Below, piece after piece: positions 46,433 through 58,215 of a DNA stretch of 64,000 nucleotides. The stretch's first letter is position 1, and each line of letters starts with the position of its first letter. Source of the stretch: Cyclospora cayetanensis (lineage: Eukaryota; Apicomplexa; Conoidasida; Eucoccidiorida; Eimeriidae). The notes below the pieces were generated by a model that had not been told where the DNA came from, ran no database searches, and worked only from the letters and a program-made list of their open reading frames with translations. The stretch is taken from NCBI RefSeq assembly GCF_002999335.1, contig NW_020312056.1, forward strand, positions 62,001-126,000, in the 5' to 3' direction. Position numbers and translations under genes: made by a program.

Positions 46433-49400
46433 CTACTCTGCCTCCGTGGCTTCTTCAATCGGCGCTTCGTCCTTCTCCGGGTCGAAATCCACGTACTTTT
46501 CTTGCAGCCTCTCCATTCTGCGCATTCGCAGCAGCACCCATGGCACCTCAGGAAGTGAAAAAGCAGCGCCAGCACACCCACCCGTTCTCAATGGCCGTCG
46601 GCACTGGTTACTGCCGTTGCGTCATTGTAGCTTTACAGTTCCCATGCTGAGCACGTTTTGTTCGAAGCTCGCTTAGGCCTTAGAACGCGCGTGCTCGTGG
46701 AGGCGTACATTTGCTGCCGCTCTTCTTCGGTATCCAGCTGCAAGGGGTAACCTCGCTCGTTTGTAGCGTAGTTCCCCATGGCGAATCCGTTTGCCGCATC
46801 GGCAGCTCTCAGAACTAGCAACATGCACTCCTTGTCGGTGACGCAGACAGGCAGGAAGGATACCAGGCTGGTGCCCGCACAGGAAGCCACAGCGACAAAA
46901 CGCACGGAAAAAGGGACGCCTGCAACTCGAGTGGAGGAAGCGCCGGATATATGTGCCTAGGTAGCGTTGCTTCAGACCCCAAAGGCCGATACAATAAGGC
47001 AAAGGCATACACATCTGTACATGTGTAGGAGTATGCATATACACATACGACGGCCATGAAAAAACTAAATGCATACGCTGCAATAGGGACGTCATCCCCA
47101 GCCATGGGCCAACAAGAGAAGCTACTGAGACCCTTGTGCGAACAAACATACATGCATGTAAGGGAGTGCATGCATGCGTGCAGTTCTTTATATCTACTAT
47201 AGCGCCGCACCGGTGCATGTGTACCCCCGTGAAAAAAGGAGAAGCAACACACAGCCGCGGATCACCCTTCTTACTTGAAGTCTTCCACCAATTCGCAAAC
47301 GGCTCGAGAGAAGCCCAACAGCTTTTGCTGCACAAAGCGCCAGGCGCAAGACGTGGCCGCAGCAAGGAACAGAACAAAACTTTCCTCCTGGATCTGTGAA
47401 TCGGCCGGCAAGTCATGCTAAAGTACAATCGATTGTATGTATGCATATATGCATCTTCAGTCATGTATACATATGTCCTCCAGTGCAGTCGTCGAAGAAC
47501 ACAGCCCCTCGCAGAACGACCGCACAAGAAAGAGAAGAACAGTGTGGCGTAGGCGCGCACAGGCAGACACGGCCAGTGGCGTACATGAAGGCAGCCTGCG
47601 AAGAGATGGAGGGGTTAGTATGAAGGGGAATAGCTGCGCCTCGGCTCTGCCCCTCTTTGCAGGCGTGTTCAGACGTAGATCTAGCTCCACATAGGCAGAC
47701 GTGTGCGCACATATGAGTCGGGAGCTGGAGCGCAGCAGCAATGAAGTGATAACATGAACGCTCACCCCCAAAGGATGCGGGTCATCTTCCATGGCCTGAA
47801 GCAGCGCTGACACGTCGTAAGCGTCAGCATAAAACTCCAGACGAAACCCTGGAGCCAAAGCAGCATACGCACCCGCGCTGTTGCGCGTATGGCTGCTCTG
47901 ATGCCTGCTACAATATAATGCAGTCAAGTGCCCTTGGGCAGCTGGCGAGCCGCGAACACTTGATTTGTATCCATGAAGCAGCCTTCGTGCACCAGCGGCG
48001 AGAGTACCCACAAGTGTCAACCTCAGTACCCGCGTGGCTAAAGGACAAGGAGAATAAAGCCCAGCAGCGCTACACGTGTCATACGCAAGTCCTTCCTGTG
48101 GAGTCTCAAGAGGTCGACTTTGGACAAAACGTTGATATGCGGCAGCTCTAATTGCAGTTGCGCGTTCAAAGACATCAGCAGCGCGCTGATGTGCTGCAGC
48201 AGCACACCCACTCAGGTGCACGAGGACCACCCAATTCAAATGCCTGTTACGGGACGCTTCGTCCGTCTGCGCTTTTGAGCATCTGCGTCGGTAGAACCAC
48301 GAGCTAACACGATCGTTCACGTCAAGTGCCCTGTGGTTCCGATCCTAGGAGCATCAGCGCTCTCCTGCTGCTCACTTTGAATGCGTCTGTGCAGAGAGTA
48401 CTATCCACGACTTGGACAGCCGTCATCTGCAGGGCCACAACGTCAAAAAAAAGCAAAATCATGGACTCCCTATTTTTACAAGCGAGTCAAAACACTGCAT
48501 TCGCACGCCACCGCTGCTGCTGCTGCGGGTGCTGCTGAAAGGCGTATGCTACCACTGGGAACGCCACTGCTTCTCCTGCCGCGCCTTACTCTAAAATCAA
48601 GTCTCTCGAGGTGCCTGATAATCGCGCGAAGTGCATCGTGATGAGTGAACAGCTCCACTTGACCGGGACAGTCGATCAAGACGTAGGAATCTAGCAGGCA
48701 GGAGACGCAGAAGAACTCAATGCCGCATGGACGCATGAAAAACGGGATGCTGAATGCTTTCAGCGCTGCCGTGGTGATAAAAGCAGCAACGACCCACACA
48801 TGGACACACAGAAATCCATTAAGCATATGGCCTTTACACCTCAGGAAACGACAAGGGCCGTAAACTCAACAGGCATCCATGGATGCGTTGCCCGTTGCGT
48901 TAGCGGCTCTGGAAAACAAACGTTCTGAGCGGTACTTGTGAAGGCCTTCAGCTTGTCAACCAGCCAGTCCACGTTTTCCAATAAGTACTCCATGCAGTAG
49001 ATCATGGCTGCAGATGCACCATACAAATGCGAAGGAATGGGTAAGCCTCAGGAGGGCGCAGGATTCAGGTGATCCGCAAAACACAGACAGGAGAGCACAT
49101 GGGCCATCTAGTGCTTGAAAGGAGCACAAGTTACGCAAAGGGCCACACGAAGATAATTGGTAAAAAGAAAAGCCAACAAATCATCGCAGGTGAAGAAATG
49201 AAGGGGAAGCAAAGAGTGAGCGAAGCGCAGTACGTCTGTAAGGTTGCAGGCATGAATGTATTTGCGTGTGTATATAGATGTGTATGCCTTGCCTCCATTA
49301 GGCCCAAGGCTGTGCGCATTCATGACGTCCTCCCCCTTCACTAGGTCCATGACATCAATGTCGCATTTATAAGGAAGCAGGTCGTTCATAGGGTCAAGGT

Positions 49401-49509
49401 TCACGACAATGTGCCTCCGTCCTAATGCATCGAGCATCTGCTGCATGCCGAAGCAGTAGCTGCTTTTCCCGCTACCGGGGGGCCCTATCACCAGCTGTCC
49501 GTACCACAT
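46433..49509 (-). CDS. GPN2: GPN-loop GTPase 2
   Basis: Nine minus-strand exons: 49509-49293, 49007-48936, 48690-48590, 48426-48376, 48193-48085, 47848-47766, 47327-47275, 46867-46709 and 46517-46433. They sum to 309 residues, one fewer than human GPN2, with consistent phases. Motifs: P-loop GPPGSGKSS (residues 9-17), NLDPMND, the diagnostic Gly-Pro-Asn loop LGPNG (68-72), [12 protein letters not shown] (switch II), [11 protein letters not shown], the base-recognition segment [13 protein letters not shown] (SKVD), [23 protein letters not shown] and ANGF. It ends [12 protein letters not shown] plus an acidic tail. GPN2 is a cytoplasmic GTPase that dimerises with other GPN proteins and assists assembly and nuclear import of RNA polymerases. 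The first intron starts with GC, not GT; only that donor keeps the GPN loop intact. Confidence 0.95.
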
Positions 49510-49719
49510 GGTGCAGCTGAGGGCGAATTCAAGGCAAAATCTAAGGAAGCTTCAGAGCGAAAAACAAGAAAAGGCAACAGCGCAAGAGGAACCCCACAAG
49601 GAGAAAATCCGGCTCTAGACTTCCATTTTGCAGGGCAGGCAGCCCTATAGGCTTGCTTGCACCCAGTTGAAATTCAAAAACCCGATGCTCAGTTGGAGAA
49701 GGAAGGTGTGACAAGGGAA

Positions 49720-49953
49720 TCAGCAGCCCCGGCGGCATGTCTCGTGCCGCAGCTGCAGGAACACAGCAGCCACAGCAACTTCACTTTCAGTGGGAATACA
49801 TGGCCGCAACAATGTCCTACACCTTTCATCCAACGATGAAACAGCCAAGCTTCGCCAGTAGTCAGTTGACAACGTGCCAATGCCGGCAATATGGAGGCTC
49901 TTGCTGAGAAACCCCAGTATACAGAGTCCTACGAGGAAGCCTGGTTTATGCAT
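49720..49953 (-). CDS. Possible small secreted protein or first exon
   Basis: An ATG at 49953 opens a hydrophobic leader (MHKPGFLVGLCILGFLSKSL) followed by a hydrophilic stretch with TDYWRSLAVSSLDERCRTLL, stopping at 49720. It lies about 200 bases upstream of GPN2 on the same strand, so it might instead be untranslated leader. It has 77 residues, no known domain and no splice partner identified. Confidence 0.25.
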   Translation of the reverse strand: MHKPGFLVGLCILGFLSKSLHIAGIGTLSTDYWRSLAVSSLDERCRTLLRPCIPTESEVAVAAVFLQLRHETCRRGC

Positions 49954-50931
49954 TGGACTGCCAGCTTAGCTCAGTAATAGTTCTGTGCTGGAATTGCGTG
50001 TGTTTCCCGCGTTCGATCCTCACTACCCGAAGTATCACCTGATCGAACACGTGGCTGCAGCCCCAAAACATTGAATGTCCAGAGCCCGTAGGTAGAGGTC
50101 CAGTGTAGGATTCTAGGTATAATTGCGATCAATAAAACGGAATTCTGTTTCATCATTCATTCGATAGCTGCAATCAAAATCTCAGCAGTCTGTCTTTGAT
50201 GAAGGCGACGGCCTATCTGTGCAACATCCTAGTAAATACGCTTGTCACATAGTATCCGAGCAGTACGAAGGTTCATAGGTTCATTCTATATACATATACA
50301 CTTTTTCTTCTAGAAGTGTATTATCCGCACTTAGATCCTATTGCTGACAAATGCTATGAGACGAAAAACTAGCAGGGTTGCAACAAGGCTCGTATGCCAG
50401 TCTTCGAAGCGTTCTGCCCTGTCGTGTTGGTTCACAAGTACCGTAACTTAGCATCTACCATCTTCTTCTTCTAGCCATAACTCTCGCCAAGGATTGTATT
50501 GGAATGAAAGACGCGAAGGCATGAAAGCCAGTGCAAGTGCTTTCTATCAGCTTTGTTCAGGATGAACGGGACGCAGAGAACAGATTTTTAACATTAAAAG
50601 CAGAACCAAATTATCAATATACATGAGAATTATGCTGATGATTCACTGCTTTCCAATGAAAAAGTTTTGCGAGTAGTGACACCTGAACCAGAGCGCAGGA
50701 AGGTGATCATGCAACTGGCAAGCAGCATATTACTTCCGTTTAATGGGATAGAATATTGTCAGATCAATCCTTACTCATCATTTTTCAGATCCAAAGTTCT
50801 TTCACAACTCACGAGTGAATATCTGTGTCCTTCAATTAATGTTTTTCGTCTGCTTTCCATTGAATGCAGCAATCAGCATTTCCGGAACAGTCCCCAGTAG
50901 TTCTCTTATAAAACGCTGACAGAAAGTGGAT
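49954..50931. other. AT-rich intergenic region
   Basis: Feature-poor, with no coding exon recognised. A short stretch at 49962-50030 vaguely recalls a tRNA but does not fold as one. Confidence 0.5.
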
Positions 50932-52564
50932 ATGATGTCCAAGGGACGCACCATCTTTATTGGGTCCCTGATTTGCGCCAAGTTATGCATCTCGGGGGCC
51001 CTTCTATCGTCGGTAGGTGCCGCTGACGGACCGGCTAACTTGATTCCCCATGCCGCGGAGGGCAATGGCCACGCAGGGAATCCACCAGCAGTAACACACG
51101 GTATGAAATCTCACTACATAATAAGCGCATGATCCTTTCATCCCTATTTGAGACACTTCAGACGTGCACTGGAATGAACTGGTGCCTAAAGATGGACGGC
51201 AGGTAGGACCGTACACTGGTACGATGCGAGCAGAGAGGTAAACGGGAGCCACAGGGCAATTCGAATGCTCAAGAACGCTTCAACTTAGGATCTAGTACTG
51301 GTAAATGAGGCTGTGCTCCTACTAAACTGGTAGTTCGAACCTTGTTGTACTTTTAGGAAGCCTCGAAAATGCCGGCAACCTGCTGAATTTGGTCTCACCT
51401 GAAGTACCTTTTTTCTTGGAAGCTCTAACACCCCGGCTACAACAGGCTCTTTCTTTGCTACTTACAGAGTTCATGACATCCTTCTCTATTGCTGCCTCGA
51501 AGCTCATGGAACAGACTAGAAACATCCCAGCAATGAAGCAAGCCCAACGGTCTCTCGTGTATATGTCTGACGCTGCGATGCTGCTGGCCCAGAAAATGGT
51601 CAGCCCACAAACAAACATGGAAGGAGTACTTGATAGGGAAAATATGGAACAAACAATAAAAGAATTGATCGATCTTTTGGATGAGGATAGACTTGGTTAT
51701 GAGGAGGAAGAAAACCTGAAAGAGCATGACCAAGCAGTGGAGGAAGACGCATCGGCTGCCTTGCTGAAGACGGCTACGCCAGACAAACGTACAATGGTAG
51801 CGGCAACAGGCGAAACACACATCGCCACGCTTGAGGAAGAGAAACGCCTAGGAACATCTGATTCACCTGCAGAAAATCCCAGTATACCCACAACGGTACC
51901 TGTCACCTCTGGAAGAAACGATCAGGCACGACTTCCGGCAGATTTAGAAGAGGTTTCCATTTTAAGCGTAGCACCAGATGCACAAGTCGCCGGTCCTCAT
52001 GTAGTGCCAACACCAAACGAGATATACACTGCGCAGAAAAATGGAAATCGATCACGGGAGGCGGCACTCAAAAGAGCCGCAGCAGTTGAAACAGGCTCTG
52101 CGTTGCACATCACAACCGCATCAGAAACGGGTTCAGCAGTGGCAGAGGCGCTTGCATCTGGAGCAGCAAATAACGGGTTGCCAGGTGAAATCGCAGAAAC
52201 GATGCTTGATTCAGAAGGACAAGACGCGAAGCTGACAAGCGATGAACCTGCAGTAGCTGAAGAACTGGCAAGTCACACAGTGGGGCAGCCAGTAGAAACA
52301 CCTTTTGGAGCTGCGGGCGCATCGCGGACACTCCGGAATATACAGCAGCTGGAGGAGCAACTGCCTACAGTGCCTCTGCCCCGGGTTGACATGGCCCTAG
52401 CGAGAATACCCACGGTGTTTCCCATTGCAGCAGCAGCAACCACACATGCACTCGACGCCGTGGTGGGAACTTCCAACGTGCTTGCCGAGGCCGTCGTAGA
52501 TACAGCGCAAGACCTGATAAAAAGGCACCAAAACAAGACCTTTGCTTTAAGAAAAAACAATTAA
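50932..52564 (+). CDS. Secreted Ala/Glu-rich protein, 2 exons, 458 aa
   Basis: Exon 1 (50932-51100) opens MMSKGRTIFIGSLICAKLCI and reads through a signal-peptide-like core to about AAD. Donor GTATGA and acceptor TTTTAG join it in phase 1 to exon 2 (51357-52564). Residues about 60-140 are helical (VPFFLEALTPRLQQALSLLL, SFSIAASKLMEQTRNI). Residues 150-380 are acidic, Ala/Thr/Glu-rich and probably disordered. The end (ALARIPTVFPIAAAATTHAL onward) is helical again and finishes KTFALRKNN. There are no CAG runs, in contrast to the conserved genes. Secretion (micronemes, rhoptries, dense granules or surface) is inferred from the leader; no family is recognised. Confidence 0.7.
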
Positions 52565-53251
52565 AATCATAGCCGCAATCGAGGACCTGTTTTATTCCTT
52601 GTGCGCTGCTGCTTGCGCGGCTCAGCACTCATAGTCCTCGTATTCCCGCAGCAGTTCACACTTCGAGATAACGGATGTGTGGGTAGTCGTGCGAGCAAAT
52701 TTGAGCGACAGCTGCCGTTCCAGGGTGCATACCGCAAATCGTGGTCATGCAAATGGAGTGGGTAATGCTGAAGCAGTGTTGGGTTCCTTTTCGTCATTGT
52801 GTGAATCATTAGAGCGCGCGCTATCGCAGCCAAGCGCCGATGGCACCCTAACCCGAGGCTCAATATTTGTCGATGTCAGCTTGCTGTTTCCTTCACTTTT
52901 GCTACGTCTCCCTACTGGGTCTTAATGTGCAGCTTAATGGGGCATGCTTCAACATATGCAGCTATGAACTACCCAGTTATCTGCACAAGCAGCAACACCA
53001 GCAGGGGCTGTTGCTGTGATCCTTAAGCTGTGGCACGCTTTTCTTGATGAAGGTTAAAACTTAAGATTGGTTTTGTCGCTTTTGGGGGACCCAATCAGTG
53101 ACCCTCAGAGCACCTGCGTACTACGGTAGCCTGTTTTGCTACTTGTTTCGAAGTGCTGCGCTTGTTGCTGTAGCGCAAACACAGCCGTCATTGACTGTTG
53201 TTTTTGCACGCTGATCCAAAGCGCTTATGCTGTCTGCTACCAAGGCGTCTT
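52565..53251. other. Convergent intergenic gap
   Basis: This lies between two gene 3' ends. Open frames of about 80-100 residues on both strands overlap each other and none has protein-like features. Confidence 0.45.
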
Positions 53252-54256
53252 TTACCTTGTTGAGGCAGCGTCCGTCATTTCTTCCACGGAAAGGCAGAGA
53301 CCCTTTGAGTTTTCGCCGATGGGCGCGGCTGGCGTGACCGGTCTGTTTGCTTGTGTTGGGTAGAAGGGAATTCTGACTTGTTGCGAGTCTTCACCCAAAA
53401 CTTTTTTCACGCAAATCGCCACGAATACAATTGTGGCAACAAGGCAGAAGATACCGGCAATAACCGCAAAAAAGCGCATGCTGGAGATAACGGGGGGCGT
53501 ATCTAGGCGCTTGTACACCGCAGGAACAGCGCTGCAGTCGCTGCAATACCTGAAGACCTTGGAGCCATCCCGCTTGCTACACTTGTTGCCAGCTCCCCTG
53601 GCCGGAGTTATAACATGGTAAGTGCGGTATTGGAAGCATTCCCCCACGAAGTACCCGTCAGGCCCCCGCTGTAGGTTGAACTCGTCTTCCGAGTCGTGGT
53701 GGGTGTCATGGCCTTCGAGCGGTTCGCATTGGGACCACGCACCGTAGCCTCCCTTGCAATCTACATCAGTGCTGCTGCTGGTGCCTGAGACACGAAGCAC
53801 ACGGAAATAGGTCGGCGGGCCGGTTGTGCAAAGTGTGCTTCTCACACGCAGGGGCCCGGCACAAGTGACACGAGAGTACGAGAAGGGAGGGCAGAGGACG
53901 CATTCCAGCAAAAAGAAACCACTGCATGCGAAACGAGAGGAGTGAGCAAGCCAGAAAGGATGCTACAGTCTCTCTCTGTTTTTGAAAAAGTATGTCGTAG
54001 CGGCATCAAACACAGCTGATTACGGGCTTTTGTATACACTTATGCGCATAAACAAACGGCAGCGCAGATTTAAGCGGATCGGTGGGTTAGCAAGATAGAG
54101 AGAGTGCCTAGTTACAGCCGGCTTGGCAGCATAGTGATCCAGGGCCGAAGAAAGCTATATGGAGGGTTAGGGCACACGAGCCGTACCATTGGGGGCCCCC
54201 GAGGCCAGCCTGACACCGTATACTAGAAGAAATGAGATGATGGATAATCGCAGCAT
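53252..54256 (-). CDS. TSP1-like type I membrane protein
   Basis: The main exon (53921-53252) encodes about 222 residues with many cysteines. YGAWSQCEPLEG is followed by GECFQYRTYHVITPARGAGN, then KVFRYCSDC; together these resemble a divergent thrombospondin type 1 repeat (WS-C, R-Y, G-C, C-C). It continues with the membrane span FFAVIAGIFCLVATIVFVAI, a short basic stop-transfer (CVKK) and a tail of about 50 residues ending DAASTR. A separate upstream piece starting at ATG 54256 gives MLRLSIISFLLVYGVRLASG, a good signal peptide; its splice junction to the main exon could not be matched in phase, so another small exon may exist. TSP1 membrane proteins of apicomplexans are typically micronemal adhesins, but the tail lacks a penultimate Trp typical of TRAP-type proteins. 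Confidence 0.6.
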
Positions 54257-54750
54257 TGCTAGGGCTGTGAAGGAAGCAGCAAGGTCCACTCGCTGCCACG
54301 AAGATACCTCGCAGCAGATGCCGCAGCACAAAGAACTGGAACGGAAGTTCGAACTGCAACCTGCAAAACACTGGTATGGAACTGTGTCTCTCCTTTTTGG
54401 TGGCAGGAAAGGGTCACGATCCACGAACAAATAGCAAAGGGATAGGCTCAGGTGCAGATCCGACGGCAGCAGGAGGAGCAGCAGGGAGTAACGGGCATGG
54501 CCACAGGTGACCTGGCAGCTTGTGCCTCCACTGTGCTATGCACTGTCAGCTAAAAGAAACATGTAAATCATCGGTATCCATTGTTTATACTTTTTCGAGA
54601 CAGCTTTTTGTATCGCCTCAGGTTTTCTTTTTCTCTGCTTACTTTTCTGGCGGCAACAGAATCACCTGCAACGGACACGGGACAGCGTGCACACCCCCTT
54701 TCCCTAAGGCGTCAACTACTATCGTCAGTCCATTCGCGCGGCGGGCAACA

Positions 54751-55520
54751 ATGGCGCACATTATTCGTAGCGTATTTCTTCTCTTTGGTCTTATTTGTGC
54801 CTCTTCGCTTGTCGCCTCCAATGCACAAGAATTCGAGATAAGCCCGGAAATCCTCCTTGCCGGCTCGCCCGCTGCAATGCTCTTTGCTTTCTTAGAGACC
54901 CAGGAAGACTTCAGTGGCGCTGCCCAGGCCCTGAGTACCTTCCCGTCGATATGCAAGACACAAGGGCTTGATCAGCCGAAGCAGGCCATGAGCACTTCCC
55001 CAGAAATCAACTGCAACCTTACCGGTGTTGATCCTGAGTGCTTCCTCATCAACATATCCGGTAGGCACATCATTCAACTCCTGAGGTGGCTGCTCTATCC
55101 CCGCTTTGCAGATGAAATCCCTAAGTGACTCGCCGAGGGTCGCTTTCCGACCGCAGTCACTGCGCTAGAACACCCCACTGGTGGAACAACTGCACCCGTG
55201 TTGGTGCCTGCCGTTGCTCCCATTGCGCCTGCGCCGCAAGACATCGTCTGCTGCCATTCCAAAGCTCGGCAAGGCTGCGCGTCTATTGTTTTGCATGCTC
55301 AGGGCAGGTTGGGAAGTCTTGGGGCACCCAGGAGGCGGACGAGCAGAAGGCTGCACAAATGATCCAGAAGCTGCTCAAGGGGCAAGAACTTGTCCTCCAT
55401 GCCGCCATCACCGCCTGTGCCGCAGCACCGTTGGCGGTCCCCTTGCTTTCTCAGTTTGGCACCGAACTGCCATCTGCTGCAGAAGTCATTAATGAAGCTG
55501 CAGCGGCGTGCAGGTCTTAG
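54751..55520 (+). pseudogene. Secreted-protein gene, apparently disrupted by in-frame TGA and frameshift
   Basis: Exon 1 (54751-55060) opens MAHIIRSVFLLFGLICASSL with a clear signal peptide ending near SNAQ, then SPEILLAGSPAAMLFAFLET. A GTAGGC donor and the only phase-compatible acceptor (before 55112) give DEIPK followed at once by TGA, after which the same frame continues sensibly (LAEGRFPTAVTALEHPTGG, APVLVPAVAPIAPAP). Near 55310-55330 the sensible reading moves to another frame (ADEQKAAQMIQKLLKGQELV) and stops at 55518-55520. Read literally, an intact product would be only a short secreted peptide. Alternatives are a selenocysteine or readthrough codon, an unrecognised intron, or sequence errors. 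Family unknown. Confidence 0.45.
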
Positions 55521-56088
55521 GTAGTATCGCACCGGTGGCCTCTTTGTAGGACCCTTGTAAAGGGTCAACGTGCTACATAATCCTGTCCCCGACTATTTTC
55601 TGTTCTGTGTTCCGCCCCACTCGGGGCATTCGGTCTTCCCTGAAATAATTTACTGCCGTTGCAATGGCAGAGGGGCAGCGCACGATTTGCTCAGCCCTCA
55701 GGTTGTAACTATCAGAAGTAAGCAGCTCACTAGGGTACACCCCGTCCTCAACACGCATCGATAGCTCGTGGCAAAAGCGCTGGCTAGCTGCCTAGGCACT
55801 CGCTCAGGGGCTCCAAAAGGAGTACAAATATAGGGCCACAGAGCCAGAGGACGACCTCTATCGGTGCCGCTCTCTGCTGCCTCCGATGCTAGACAATCCA
55901 ATCGCTGCGCCTCCGCCTGCTGCAGCTGATGACACTGTAGCTTTCCTCTGAGTGCATAGAGTCATTTGATCACATGACGTTACTTGATAGGCACAATATA
56001 CTGCGCAGACTAGCGTTTGAGAAGGGCTCTGGTTCGGATTGAGGAAGATTGGCGGAAACCACTTGAAGGGCCTTCTAGAATTGGGGGT
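55521..56088. other. Convergent intergenic gap
   Basis: This lies between the 3' ends of the secreted-protein gene (+) and the ferredoxin gene (-). No coding feature is seen. Confidence 0.5.

Positions 56089-58215
<2,127 letters not shown>

Noticed and set aside
49962..50030. tRNA-like stretch with TTAGCTCAGTAATAG and GTTCGATCC
   Set aside because: The D-stem, T-stem and acceptor stem do not pair; at best a decayed fragment.
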